Shown here one piece after another: positions 1 through 8,036 of a stretch of DNA of 12,979 nucleotides. The position numbers and the translations under genes are program-made. A model generated the notes under the pieces. The model saw only the letters and a program-made list of their open reading frames with translations, had not been told where the DNA came from and searched no databases. Position 1 is the first letter of the stretch. Each line of letters starts with the position of its first letter. Where the stretch lies: positions 1 to 12,979 of the forward strand of contig JAAYUT010000082.1 of NCBI GenBank assembly GCA_012517485.1, read 5' to 3'. This DNA comes from Candidatus Atribacter fermentans (GTDB taxonomy: Bacteria; Atribacterota; Atribacteria; Atribacterales; Atribacteraceae).

Positions 1-1710
1 ATGTCAAACCAACTAAAAAATATTCTCATTTGGGGAGCGGGGAAGATTGGTCGAGGTTTTATCGCAGATTTATTTAATAAGGCGGGATATAAATTAACCT
101 TTGTTGATTCCAACCAGGAATTGATCCACCAATTAAATACTCAAAAGCAATATACGATTGTGAACCTTCCTAGCCTTGAAGAAAAAGAAGAAATCATTAT
201 TAAAGGTTTTCAGGCTTTTCATGTCAGCGAAAAGGATAAAATTTTTCAAAAACTAAATGAATGTTCAATATTATCCCTGGTCGTGTTTCCATCTGCTTTT
301 GAACAGATTGCCAAAGACCTTGCTCCAATTATCGAAAGACGATCACAAGAAAAAATCAATCGTCCTCTCAATATTCTCATGAGTACCAATATCTGCCAGC
401 CCTCAGAACAATTCAAACAATATCTTTTTAAAGAACTTTCCACTGCCGGAAAGGAATATTTCCAGCAATACATTGGGTTGGTGGACACCTTAATTATCAG
501 AATGGGAATTGAGCCCACTCCTGAAATGAAAGAAAAAGATCCTTTGACTGTCCTTACGAATGGATACCCGGAACTTACCTTAGATAGAGAGTCATTCAAG
601 GGTGAGCCACTCCAATTTAAAAGCTTTGTTTATACCACCAATATGAGCCATGCTGAAAAAAGAAAAATGTATACCTATAATACAATTCATGCTGTGTATG
701 CTTATTTGGGAAAGCAAAAGGGATATCAATACATTATCGAATCTATACAGGATGAAAAAATTCAGCAAATGGCGGTTGAAGCCCTCAATGAATCGAGTCA
801 TGCTTTGCAAAAAGAGTTTGGTTATTCTGATGAAGAAATGAAGGAATGGAATAGACGAGTTTTAAAAAATATGGCCAATCCCATCTTAAAAGATAAAATT
901 GACCGCGTAGGAGCTGATCCTATTCGAAAATTAAAAAAAGAAGATCGGCTTATCGGACCTGCACTGATGTGCATCAGAAATGGTATCATGCCCTATTTTC
1001 TGGCGAAAGCCGTTGCTGCTGCCTTTCTTTTTGATTCAGAAGAAGATCAACCATCACAAAGTATTCAAGAATATCTAAAAAACCACTCAATAAAAGAAGC
1101 AATTCGAGAATTTTGCCAGCTTAACCGGGAAATTGAGTTAATTCAGTTGATTACTGAACATTATCATAAATTCCTCAATAAAAAACCTATTGAAGAAGAT
1201 TTTCATAGGATAAAAAAATTAAAAGAGAGTTATGAAATAGGTTTTGAATACGAAAAAAATTATCGTGGGTGTGCTCAATGCCTCATCGCAACCTTTTTTA
1301 AATTTACTGGAAAAGCCAATCATATCCTATTTCAATCAGCATCCGGGCTTTCGGGTGGAATGGCGCTTTGTGGAGATGGCGCTTGTGGTGGTTATTCTGG
1401 AGGAATAATGATTATGGGAAGCTATGTTGGAAGACGCTTTGAGAAATTAAATGGCGGTGGAGACAAAGAGGCTCAATACCAAGCCTACTCAATGGCACAA
1501 AGACTTCACGATAAATTTATTGAGACTTATGGAAGCGTGATTTGTGCTGACATTCATAAACAAATCTTTGGAAAATCCTTTTGTTTAAGAGAAAAGGAAG
1601 CTCGAAAAGAGTTTGAGGAATCTGGAGCTCATCTCGACAAATGTACAACAGTCGTAGCTATGGCTGCTTCCTGGGTAGCCGACATTTTAATCGATGAAGG
1701 ATTTTTATAA
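1..1710 (+). CDS. Mannitol/polyol dehydrogenase-like protein fused to a C_GCAxxG_C_C domain
   Basis: The N-terminal part, about residues 5-385, resembles mannitol-1-phosphate 5-dehydrogenase and the wider NAD(P)-dependent mannitol dehydrogenase family, which interconvert a polyol (or its phosphate) and a ketose in the cytoplasm. A dinucleotide-binding glycine motif GAGKIGRG is at 12-19, and the family catalytic pattern K-x4-N-x2-H is seen as K222, N227 and H230. The C-terminal part, about 415-569, matches the C_GCAxxG_C_C putative redox family: GCAQ with C424, a glycine-rich stretch with C462 in ACGGYSGG, then C515 and C548; extra cysteines are C427, C457 and C528. MtlD-type enzymes are usually about 380-390 residues, so the tail is an added domain. 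The ATG lies exactly at the window edge, so the ribosome site and any earlier start cannot be checked. The following sugar-uptake genes suggest a role in oxidising an imported polyol; the exact substrate is unknown. Confidence 0.85.
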   Translation: MSNQLKNILIWGAGKIGRGFIADLFNKAGYKLTFVDSNQELIHQLNTQKQYTIVNLPSLEEKEEIIIKGFQAFHVSEKDKIFQKLNECSILSLVVFPSAFEQIAKDLAPIIERRSQEKINRPLNILMSTNICQPSEQFKQYLFKELSTAGKEYFQQYIGLVDTLIIRMGIEPTPEMKEKDPLTVLTNGYPELTLDRESFKGEPLQFKSFVYTTNMSHAEKRKMYTYNTIHAVYAYLGKQKGYQYIIESIQDEKIQQMAVEALNESSHALQKEFGYSDEEMKEWNRRVLKNMANPILKDKIDRVGADPIRKLKKEDRLIGPALMCIRNGIMPYFLAKAVAAAFLFDSEEDQPSQSIQEYLKNHSIKEAIREFCQLNREIELIQLITEHYHKFLNKKPIEEDFHRIKKLKESYEIGFEYEKNYRGCAQCLIATFFKFTGKANHILFQSASGLSGGMALCGDGACGGYSGGIMIMGSYVGRRFEKLNGGGDKEAQYQAYSMAQRLHDKFIETYGSVICADIHKQIFGKSFCLREKEARKEFEESGAHLDKCTTVVAMAASWVADILIDEGFL

Positions 1711-1842
1711 CCTTTTGTTTAATAAACTTATACCAACGAGAAATTAGAAAATAATATTTTAAAATAAAGAATTAAATAAATAATATCATTTTAATAAAAG
1801 AGTAAATAATTGATTTATTTTGAGATATCCGTGTTTTTTTCA

Positions 1843-1872
1843 TTGTTAGTCGTGTATATTGGTTATGATAAT
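1843..1872 (+). promoter_or_regulatory. Candidate sigma-70-type promoter for the binding-protein gene
   Basis: The 247-base gap between the dehydrogenase and the binding-protein gene is very AT-rich and contains TTGTTA at 1843-1848 and GATAAT at 1867-1872, separated by 18 bases. This is a reasonable -35/-10 pair for the transport genes downstream. In such AT-rich DNA these matches are partly expected by chance, so this is a weak call. No terminator hairpin is visible after the dehydrogenase, so read-through from it is also possible. Confidence 0.35.
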
Positions 1873-1884
1873 ACATTTGAAATT

Positions 1885-1894
1885 AGGAGGTGAT
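1885..1894 (+). other. Perfect Shine-Dalgarno-like sequence without a matching gene
   Basis: AGGAGGTGAT is a full complement to the usual 3' end of 16S rRNA, but it lies about 64 bases before the ATG at 1958, which has its own site (AAGGAGGT at 1943-1950, 7-base spacer). No ATG follows at a workable distance, and a GTG overlapping the site gives only seven codons. It may be a ribosome standby site, part of a leader peptide, or chance. Confidence 0.3.
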
Positions 1895-1957
1895 AGGAGA
1901 AGGATTAGCTTAAATTATTTTTTTTGAAATTCTTAAATTATTAAGGAGGTAGAGAGA

Positions 1958-3238
1958 ATGAAAAAATCATTAATTATACTTTTATTAATCGCAATGACCA
2001 TGAGTTTATTGATTATCCCAATCTTAGCTTTTGCACAGAATAAAATTACCATCAATGTTCTTACTCAACCCCGGCGTGAATGGGAACTCCTTGAGAAATA
2101 TCTTCCCGAATTCGAGGAGAAAGAAAACATCGATGTGGTATTCCACTATTTTGCAGAATTAGAAAGAAGGTCAAAATCTCGACTTGATGCTTCAACCAAG
2201 GCTGGTCAATATCAAGTGTATTATATCGATGAAGCAAATGTTGCTGAGTTCGCAGCAAATAACTGGCTGATCCCAATAAAAGATTATTATCCAGAAGAAT
2301 ATGATTTCGCTGATTTTTCTGAACCATTAGTGGCTGTTCTAACTTTTAACGGTGTAACTTATGGTGCTCCAATGACATTTGAAGGAAACGTGATGTTTTA
2401 TCGGAAAGACCTCTTTGAAAGAGATGGAATAGCAGTTCCACAAACCCTTGATGAATATTTAGAAGTAGTTAAACATTTTCACAATCCTCCCGAAATTTAT
2501 GGAACTGCTGTCCGTGGACTTCGTGGATCAGGAATGAATGTCTGGAGATTCAGTCCTTATCTTAAAATGTTTGGTGGTGAGTATCTTGATGAAAATGGTG
2601 TTCCAGTTTTTAATTCTCCAGAAGCAGTTAAAGCGGTTGAGTATTACATTGAGCTCATTAAACATAGTCCGAGCCCCACTATGTCGTGGTCAGATGTTAT
2701 GGACAATTTCAATGCTGGGAAAGTCGCCATTGTTGAATATGCCAACCTGAAAATGGATTACACCATGGATCCTAAAGGGTCAGTCGTGTATGATAAGGTT
2801 GGTTTCTCAAAACCAGCCGCTGGTCCGAAGGGCGCCATTTCCAATACCGCCGTTCATGGTTTGGGTATTTCAGTTGCAGGTTGTCCAACTGAAGAGCTCA
2901 AAGTTGCTGCTGGCAAGTTTATAGGCTGGTTCACCAGCAAAGAAAATGAAATTCGTAAGGTTGTTGCCGGATCTGGTCTTACGAATGCCCGTAAGTCAAC
3001 TTTTGCCAGCCCAGAATTTGCAGCTGCTTACCCAGCAGAGTTTGTTGAAGCTCAAAAAGAAATGATGAAAATTCAACAAATGTGCATTTTACAAATACCT
3101 GAATGGCCAGAAATTGGAGACTATTTAGGTGTCAAGCTCGAGGAACTCTTTACGAAAGCATTTGCCGGTCAACCCTATGATATTCAAGCTGCTCTTGATG
3201 ATGCAGTTGCTTATGCTAAGGAAGTCTTAGGGAAATAA
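1958..3238 (+). CDS. ABC transporter extracellular sugar/polyol-binding protein
   Basis: This is a family 1 extracellular solute-binding protein that captures a sugar or sugar alcohol outside the membrane and delivers it to the two permeases encoded next. A clear signal peptide is seen: KK at 2-3, a long hydrophobic run, and AFA at 24-26 with likely cleavage before Q27; there is no lipobox cysteine. The body has typical features of this family, such as YGAPMTFEGNVMFYRKDLF near 130-150, FNAGKVAIVEY near 250, and a conserved tail near 385-425 containing IPEWPEIGDYL and DDAVAYAKEVLGK. The 426-residue length is normal. The ATG is preceded by AAGGAGGT with a 7-base spacer. The overall look is closest to polyol/sorbitol-type (SmoE-like) binding proteins, which fits the dehydrogenase upstream, but the ligand cannot be fixed from sequence alone. 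Confidence 0.9.
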   Translation: MKKSLIILLLIAMTMSLLIIPILAFAQNKITINVLTQPRREWELLEKYLPEFEEKENIDVVFHYFAELERRSKSRLDASTKAGQYQVYYIDEANVAEFAANNWLIPIKDYYPEEYDFADFSEPLVAVLTFNGVTYGAPMTFEGNVMFYRKDLFERDGIAVPQTLDEYLEVVKHFHNPPEIYGTAVRGLRGSGMNVWRFSPYLKMFGGEYLDENGVPVFNSPEAVKAVEYYIELIKHSPSPTMSWSDVMDNFNAGKVAIVEYANLKMDYTMDPKGSVVYDKVGFSKPAAGPKGAISNTAVHGLGISVAGCPTEELKVAAGKFIGWFTSKENEIRKVVAGSGLTNARKSTFASPEFAAAYPAEFVEAQKEMMKIQQMCILQIPEWPEIGDYLGVKLEELFTKAFAGQPYDIQAALDDAVAYAKEVLGK

Positions 3239-3253
3239 TTTTTTGCTAATCCA

Positions 3254-3285
3254 AAGAAAAGGAGCTCCAGAGAGCTCCTTTTCTT
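3254..3285 (+). terminator. Hairpin between binding-protein and permease genes (attenuator or mRNA stabiliser)
   Basis: A perfect 14-base inverted repeat (3254-3267 with 3272-3285) encloses a 4-base loop CAGA. The right arm ends in CCTTTTCTT, giving a partly U-rich end rather than a clean run of U. It starts 16 bases after the binding-protein stop codon. In binding-protein-dependent transporters such a hairpin commonly allows more binding protein than permease, by partial termination or by protecting the upstream mRNA. Confidence 0.75.
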
Positions 3286-3358
3286 ACTTCATGAAATGAA
3301 TAAAAATCAGTCATTTTCCCTATCGATTTAAATGGTTTAACAAGAAGGGGGCTCAATA

Positions 3359-4234
3359 GTGACCAAAAAACAGTTTTTTTTGATATTTATGATTCCAACT
3401 TTTATTATTTTGTTTTTTTTAGCCTTCTATCCCCTCCTCAACGCTCTTTATTATTCTTTGCATAATTGGGATCTGAGAAGTTCCCGACCAATTCGATTCG
3501 TTGGACTAAGAAATTATATACAACTTTTCACTGATGCACGTTTTCTCAATTCTCTCCGCATTTCTTTATTTTGGTCGGTTATCACTGTTGGATTTTCGGT
3601 TTTTTTTGGTGCCGGATTGTTGGCTCCTTTAATAAATGATCATGCAAAAGGGAGTTTTAGAACTATTTGTTTATTTATTTTTATTATACCGGCACTCCTC
3701 CCCCGGGTGGGAGCAGCTTATATGTGGCGGTTGATGTATTCGTCATCAATTGGAATCATTAATTACTTCTTAAGCTTTTTTAGAATTGAGCCCATTGGTT
3801 TCTTAGAAAACCCCTCCTACGCTCTTTACTCGGTCGCGGTTATTGATATCTGGCAATGGTCCTTTTTGATTGCGGCTTTAACCATTATTCTTTTACAAGA
3901 TATTCCCAAGGAGATTGTCGAAGCTGGTTCTCTTGATGGAGCCAAAAGGTGGCAACTGTATCGTTTTATTATATTTCCAGTAATCATTCCACCCTTTCTC
4001 TCAATCTTTTTTATTAAAATGATGGAATCTCTTCGTTCTTTTGATTTTATTTTTGTTCTGACAGCAGGTGGTCCTGGTATTGCGACCGAAACTTTGGATA
4101 TGTATGCCTATTGGCAGGGAATTGGGTCAGCTGGTCGGGTCTCTTACGCCTCATCAATGTCAATTGTTATGCTAGTGATCACTATTATTTTGATCACTAT
4201 CGTATGGAGGGGGTTAGTCAGATGGCACGATTAA
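3359..4234 (+). CDS. ABC sugar transporter permease, MalF/UgpA type
   Basis: An integral membrane subunit that with the next gene product forms the transport channel for the sugar caught by the binding protein. The 291-residue protein shows about six hydrophobic segments: roughly 5-30, 68-92, 96-118, 150-178, 203-222 and 258-285. The EAA loop that docks on the ATPase is at about 188-207 (EAGSLDGA followed by KRWQLYRFIIFPVIIPP). The start is a GTG preceded by AAGGGGG at a 7-base spacing, and the encoded TKKQFFLIFMIP is a normal permease start. It overlaps the next gene by 13 bases, indicating coupled translation. The ATPase partner is not in this window; in many bacteria one shared MsmX/MalK-like ATPase serves several such transporters. 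Confidence 0.9.
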   Translation: MTKKQFFLIFMIPTFIILFFLAFYPLLNALYYSLHNWDLRSSRPIRFVGLRNYIQLFTDARFLNSLRISLFWSVITVGFSVFFGAGLLAPLINDHAKGSFRTICLFIFIIPALLPRVGAAYMWRLMYSSSIGIINYFLSFFRIEPIGFLENPSYALYSVAVIDIWQWSFLIAALTIILLQDIPKEIVEAGSLDGAKRWQLYRFIIFPVIIPPFLSIFFIKMMESLRSFDFIFVLTAGGPGIATETLDMYAYWQGIGSAGRVSYASSMSIVMLVITIILITIVWRGLVRWHD

Positions 4235-5037
4235 ATGGAAAGAATATTTTCTATAAAATTATTATTATTCTGGTTCTAATCATTGCTTTAGCCCCAATTC
4301 TTTGGATGTTTGTGTCTTCCTTTAAGTCAAGAGTTGATATCATAAGTTATCCTCCCAAGTTTATTTTCACTCCAGTCATGGATAACTATAAAAGAGTTCT
4401 CCAAATGCCTACTTTAATGCGCGGTCTTCGCAACAGCCTTATCATCGTCCCTATATCTCTCCTTTTAGGATTTATTTTTGGAGTTCCGGTAGGTTATATT
4501 TTCGCCAGAATAAAATTTAAAAGAAGTGCTGATCTTCGCTTTTTTATCCTGTCGCTAAGATTCATGCCCCCCGTTGCAGTCGCTCTTCCCTTTTTCTTAA
4601 TTTGGATGCGTTTAAGGCTTCTGGATAGCATGCCAGCAGTCATATTTACTTATCTTACCATTGCAATTAGTACCATGATTTGGTTAACCATTGAATGCTT
4701 CAAACAGGTCCCGGTTGAGTGTGAAGAAGCAGCTCACTTAGAAGGATGTACTCAATTTCAAGTTTTTTCGCGAATTGCTTTACCATTAGCGATTCCCAGC
4801 ATTCTGGGTATGTGTATTTTTATTTTTATCCTTCTCTGGAATGAATTCTTTTTGGCCTTTGTTATTACTTCTCAGCGCGCAGTGACGATGCCAGTTGCTT
4901 CAGCTGCTTTTGCGGTGGTTGGGATGGAAGTTCCCTGGGGACAAATTTGTGCCTCGGTTATTCTTCTTTCTATCCCACCCTTGATTCTGTCTTACTTCTT
5001 TGTAAAATTCCTTCCATACTTCTTTAAGGTTAGTTAA
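4222..5037 (+). CDS. ABC sugar transporter permease, MalG/UgpE type
   Basis: The second channel subunit of the transporter, 271 residues, with about six membrane segments and the large conserved MalG-type C-terminal half. The EAA loop is at about 169-190 (EEAAHLEGC followed by TQFQVFSRIALPLAIP); the usual DGA is EGC here, a mild variant. I chose the ATG at 4222 because GGAGGGGG lies 8 bases upstream and the protein then begins MARLNGKNIFYK, a typical short cytoplasmic start before the first membrane helix. The reading frame is open further upstream to 4111, but that extension lies entirely within the preceding permease gene. Translation is probably coupled to the first permease. Confidence 0.9.
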   Translation: MARLNGKNIFYKIIIILVLIIALAPILWMFVSSFKSRVDIISYPPKFIFTPVMDNYKRVLQMPTLMRGLRNSLIIVPISLLLGFIFGVPVGYIFARIKFKRSADLRFFILSLRFMPPVAVALPFFLIWMRLRLLDSMPAVIFTYLTIAISTMIWLTIECFKQVPVECEEAAHLEGCTQFQVFSRIALPLAIPSILGMCIFIFILLWNEFFLAFVITSQRAVTMPVASAAFAVVGMEVPWGQICASVILLSIPPLILSYFFVKFLPYFFKVS

Positions 5038-5048
5038 TTCACTATTTA

Positions 5049-5092
5049 AAAAAAGACCCTCATGGCTTCGAAGTGACCAGAGGGTCTTTTTT
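5049..5092. terminator. Bidirectional intrinsic terminator
   Basis: Thirteen bases at 5049-5061 pair perfectly with 5080-5092; the core is GACCCTC/GAGGGTC flanked by a run of A on the left and a run of T on the right, so each strand ends in a U-tract. Inside, TGG 5063-5065 can pair with CCA 5077-5079. It lies 11 bases after the second permease stop codon and also 53 bases beyond the end of the minus-strand genes from 7727 to 5146, so it can end both convergent transcripts. Confidence 0.85.
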
Positions 5093-5145
5093 AAGCAAGC
5101 CTTTCTCTTCATTCGACATCATCAGTTAAAGGGATTTTGTCTTGA

Positions 5146-5346
5146 TTACTTATAAAACATTCTCAAAACTTGTGGTTTCCAAGGGTATAATGCGAGCAAA
5201 GGATGCATTTTTCGACAAACCGGCTGAGAAAATATTTCATAAAAAAGATAAAAATCAGCAAAATTCTCCTGGACTACCTTTTCGAATGCATTTTTCTCTA
5301 ATGTCTCATCCGACAAATAAGCATCTTTACTCCCAGAATCACTCAT
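5146..5346 (-). CDS. Possible small protein coupled to floA
   Basis: A 66-codon frame begins at an ATG that overlaps the floA stop codon (ATGAGTGA, 8-base overlap) with AAGGGG four bases upstream inside floA. This arrangement favours translational coupling, and no terminator is seen between floA and the bidirectional terminator at 5049-5092, so the frame lies on the floA transcript. The product has an acidic start (SDSGSKDAYLSDE) and an aromatic, weakly hydrophobic middle (FADFYLFYEIF). I do not recognise a family. The Bacillus subtilis nfeD-floA operon (yqeZ-yqfA) also carries a small third gene, yqfB; I cannot see similarity and mention it only as an organisational parallel. It may be a chance frame. 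Confidence 0.4.
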   Translation of the reverse strand: MSDSGSKDAYLSDETLEKNAFEKVVQENFADFYLFYEIFSQPVCRKMHPLLALYPWKPQVLRMFYK

Positions 5347-6316
5347 GTTTCCCCTTATCCTCTTTCTTTCCTAGTTTTTCCCTCATTTTGGTATCCGCTT
5401 GCAAGTTTTGAAGAGAATAATAATCCATAAATCCTAACTTTCCTTCTTTCAAAGCATGTGCCAATGCTTTGGGAACTTCAGCTTCAGCCTCAACAACTTT
5501 TGCTCTCATTTCCTGAGTATACGCTAACATTTCCTGCTCTTTAGCAATAGCCATTGCTCTTCTTTCCTCAGCTTTGGCTTGGGCAACTCTTTTATCTGCT
5601 TCGGCTTGGTCAGTTTGTAAACGAGCTCCAATATTTTCTCCGACATCAATATCAGCAATATCTATCGAGAGAATTTCAAAAGCTGTGCCAGCATCTAATC
5701 CTTTTTCTAAAACGGTTTTAGAAATGGAATCTGGATTTTCTAACACTGCTTTGTGAGAATGAGAAGATCCTATGGTTGTTACAATACCCTCACCAACTCG
5801 AGCAATGATAGTCTCTTCAGTTGCTCCACCAATCAGACGATCAATGTTGGTCCGAACAGTTACCCGAGCCTTTACAATAAGTTCTATTCCATCTTTAGCA
5901 ACAGCAGCAACCTCAGGTGTTTCAATAACTTTGGGGAGAACACTCATTTGTACTGCTTCTAAAACGTTTCTACCGGCTAAGTCAATAGCACAGGTTCTTT
6001 GAAATGAAAGTGGGATGCCAGCTCTCTCGGCTGCTATTAAAGAAATAACCACCCGATCTACATTTCCACCAGCTAAATAGTGGGCTTCCAGCAAACCAGC
6101 ATCGAGTTTTAAATCGGCTTTGGTAGCTTTAATAAATGGTAGGATAATACTAGCTGGAGGAACACGCCTCAGCCGCATACCAATTAAATTAAGAATACTA
6201 ATCTTTACTCCAGCGGCTAAGGCTGATATCCAAAGTCCCAACGGAACCAGTGAAAAAAACACAATCACTAAAATTAATATTATAATTGCCGGTACCAAGT
6301 ATCCGGTAATATCCAT
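5339..6316 (-). CDS. floA: Flotillin-like protein FloA
   Basis: Membrane scaffold protein of the bacterial flotillin family, associated with ordered membrane microdomains and partnered with NfeD proteins. From the chosen start it is 325 residues, close to the Bacillus protein. One N-terminal membrane segment (about 6-28) is followed by a second hydrophobic stretch with the family signature LWISALAAGVKIS, then GMRLRR, then the PHB/SPFH-like body with LEAHYLAGGNVDRVV, FEILSIDIADIDVGENIGA and a helical Ala/Glu-rich stretch AEADKRVAQAKAEERRAMA and AKVVEAEAEVP. I chose the ATG at 6316 because GAGAGGTG precedes it, the protein then begins MDITGYLVP as expected, and it lies 7 bases after the nfeD stop codon; a TTG at 6340 would add eight residues overlapping nfeD. 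It is very probably cotranscribed with nfeD. Confidence 0.95.
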   Translation of the reverse strand: MDITGYLVPAIIILILVIVFFSLVPLGLWISALAAGVKISILNLIGMRLRRVPPASIILPFIKATKADLKLDAGLLEAHYLAGGNVDRVVISLIAAERAGIPLSFQRTCAIDLAGRNVLEAVQMSVLPKVIETPEVAAVAKDGIELIVKARVTVRTNIDRLIGGATEETIIARVGEGIVTTIGSSHSHKAVLENPDSISKTVLEKGLDAGTAFEILSIDIADIDVGENIGARLQTDQAEADKRVAQAKAEERRAMAIAKEQEMLAYTQEMRAKVVEAEAEVPKALAHALKEGKLGFMDYYSLQNLQADTKMREKLGKKEDKGKHE

Positions 6317-6323
6317 AATAGAT

Positions 6324-7727
6324 TTACACCTCTCTTTCAATTTTGACTATAATCCGGTTCCCTTGCACTTCATCTACAATTACCATTTTGCCCGGTTCAA
6401 TAAATTCTCCACGAGTCACCACGTCATATCGTTTTCCTTCAATTTCAACAATACCAGCTGGTCGGAGTATAGTTTTGGCAATGCCTTTTTTGCCAACTAA
6501 ACTTTGATAATTCAATATTTTCTCCTCTGGAATTTCTTTTTCTTGATCCTTTTTATGTAATCCCAGTTTTTTCCAGATTGGATTATTTGGCAAAAAGAAT
6601 AATAGGATCAAAAAAATCCCTCCCATTATCGCCATATAAAATAAGAGTTGGCTAAAAGCAACCTCCCAGAAAAGAATACTAGTAGTCCTTAAAACCATAT
6701 AGAGAGAAATCACCAAAGCACCAATACCAGTGATTCCAGTTATTCCAAAACCCGGAATAACTAACAATTCCAAAGCTAATAAGAGGATTCCGACTACAAA
6801 AAGCATTAATGGTTCCCAACCGGCAAGACCAGCAAAATACCTCCCTCCAAAAAAAAGGAGTAAAGCAATGATTCCAGCTACACCCGGGACACCAAAACCC
6901 GGTGTCATTATTTCTAAAAAAATGCCTCCAAAAGCAATAAGGAGTAAAATTGGAATGATAGTCGGGTGGGTTAAGATCCGAGCTAAAGTTTCTGACCAGG
7001 AGGGAGTTGGGGTAACAACAACTGAATCTTCTAATCCTAAAATTTTAAGCACTTCTTGCTGGTCTTGAGCTATATGATCGGCAGCTCCTTTTTCTTTTGC
7101 AGTTGCTGCCGTCAAGGTCAATAATTCCCCTTTCTCTTTTAATCCTGCTATTTCTATGTTTCGATCCACCATCGCAGCAAATAACTGTGGATCGCGATTT
7201 CGAGCTTCCGCTAATGCCTCGATTTGCCCTCGAATTGCAGAAACCGTTTTGGGGTCAGGTGGGGTTTCTGCAGTCTCTTGGCCAGTTCTCGGTTCAGCAG
7301 CACCCATGCTTCCATCCGGTACCATGATAATCTCCTGACAGGAAAGAGCTAAAAAGACTCCTGCTGACCAGGCTTTGGAATTGATAAAAGCAACAGTTTT
7401 CAGAGGAGCATTCACAATTAAGTCTTTCATAAAAAGCATGGCATCAACCCGCCCCCCGAAAGTGTCAATTTCGAATATCACAACTTCGGCATTTTGTTTT
7501 TCGGCTTCTAAGAGAGACCTCTTGGCAAAACTGGCTAAACCCCATTCCACAGCTCCAAAGTCAGGAATATCCTTAAGAGGCACCCAAAAAACAACTGGTT
7601 TCTCAGTAGCATAAAGGGGGAAAGAAATTGACAAAAAGATAACTATCACGATCAATATACTGCGATATAACGATATTATTTCTCGAAAAAGATGTTTTTT
7701 TCTCATACTAAATAAAGCAATTTCCAT
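6324..7727 (-). CDS. nfeD: NfeD family long form: membrane serine protease with OB-fold tail
   Basis: A 467-residue membrane protein of the long NfeD (1510-N/ClpP-class) type, which clips hydrophobic regions of membrane partners and works with flotillin or stomatin-like proteins. The order is: signal or anchor segment about 22-40; a SppA/ClpP-like protease domain about 45-225 with IDTFGGRVDA at 87-96, the likely nucleophile S121 in WSAG, and K160 as the likely lysine of the Ser-Lys dyad; about five membrane segments between 253 and 380, including the repeated glycine motifs TPGFGVPG and IPGFGITG; and a C-terminal OB-fold NfeD domain about 405-465. The ATG at 7727 is preceded by AAAGGA at a 10-base distance; an alternative ATG at 7706 has no clear ribosome site. 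It is followed directly by floA, the classical pairing. Confidence 0.93.
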   Translation of the reverse strand: MEIALFSMRKKHLFREIISLYRSILIVIVIFLSISFPLYATEKPVVFWVPLKDIPDFGAVEWGLASFAKRSLLEAEKQNAEVVIFEIDTFGGRVDAMLFMKDLIVNAPLKTVAFINSKAWSAGVFLALSCQEIIMVPDGSMGAAEPRTGQETAETPPDPKTVSAIRGQIEALAEARNRDPQLFAAMVDRNIEIAGLKEKGELLTLTAATAKEKGAADHIAQDQQEVLKILGLEDSVVVTPTPSWSETLARILTHPTIIPILLLIAFGGIFLEIMTPGFGVPGVAGIIALLLFFGGRYFAGLAGWEPLMLFVVGILLLALELLVIPGFGITGITGIGALVISLYMVLRTTSILFWEVAFSQLLFYMAIMGGIFLILLFFLPNNPIWKKLGLHKKDQEKEIPEEKILNYQSLVGKKGIAKTILRPAGIVEIEGKRYDVVTRGEFIEPGKMVIVDEVQGNRIIVKIEREV

Positions 7728-7792
7728 TAAATTATATTCCTTTAATTCTTTTTTTAATAAATGATTATTTTAATTTCATTGCTATTTTATAT

Positions 7793-7820
7793 ATGATATC
7801 TTCGTTTTTAAATTTAGCAA
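7793..7820 (-). promoter_or_regulatory. Weak candidate promoter for nfeD-floA within an AT-rich gap
   Basis: On the minus strand TTGCTA (7820-7815) and TATCAT (7798-7793) are 16 bases apart and lie upstream of the nfeD start at 7727. The surrounding gap 7728-8036 separates divergent genes and is extremely AT-rich, so such matches are easily found by chance. Apart from this and short A/T-only repeats I see no gene, RNA or strong hairpin in 7728-8036. Confidence 0.25.
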
Positions 7821-8036
7821 AGAATAATTCAACGAAAAATTACAAATTGAGAAGAGGAAAATCTTTTTTTGGTTAATTTTGCTTTTATCAATTAATAATA
7901 TCACAAAGTAATCAAAACTTTTTCAGAATAAAAACCTTATATCTCTTTTGGGCAGCAGGGGAATACTAAAAACTAACTCAGAAATTAAGTTCGTTCTTTT
8001 TATAAAAAAATAAAAGAATATTTTAAAATAATTTAA

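Noticed and set aside
4111..4221. An upstream extension of the second permease
   Set aside because: It lies wholly within the first permease gene and adds a non-family N-terminus; the ATG at 4222 has a good ribosome site.
5142..5411. An 89-codon plus-strand frame after the bidirectional terminator
   Set aside because: It is antisense to the end of floA and the small downstream frame, lacks a convincing ribosome site, and has low-complexity Ser/Phe composition typical of antisense translation.
6120..6500. A 126-codon plus-strand frame
   Set aside because: It is antisense to the floA/nfeD junction, whose protein similarity is unmistakable.
6730..7068. A 112-codon plus-strand frame rich in Pro/Lys
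   Set aside because: It is the mirror of the glycine-rich membrane region of nfeD and has no independent support.
7994..8017. An A/T-only inverted repeat resembling a hairpin
   Set aside because: Without any G-C pairs in extremely AT-rich DNA it is expected by chance and would be unstable.
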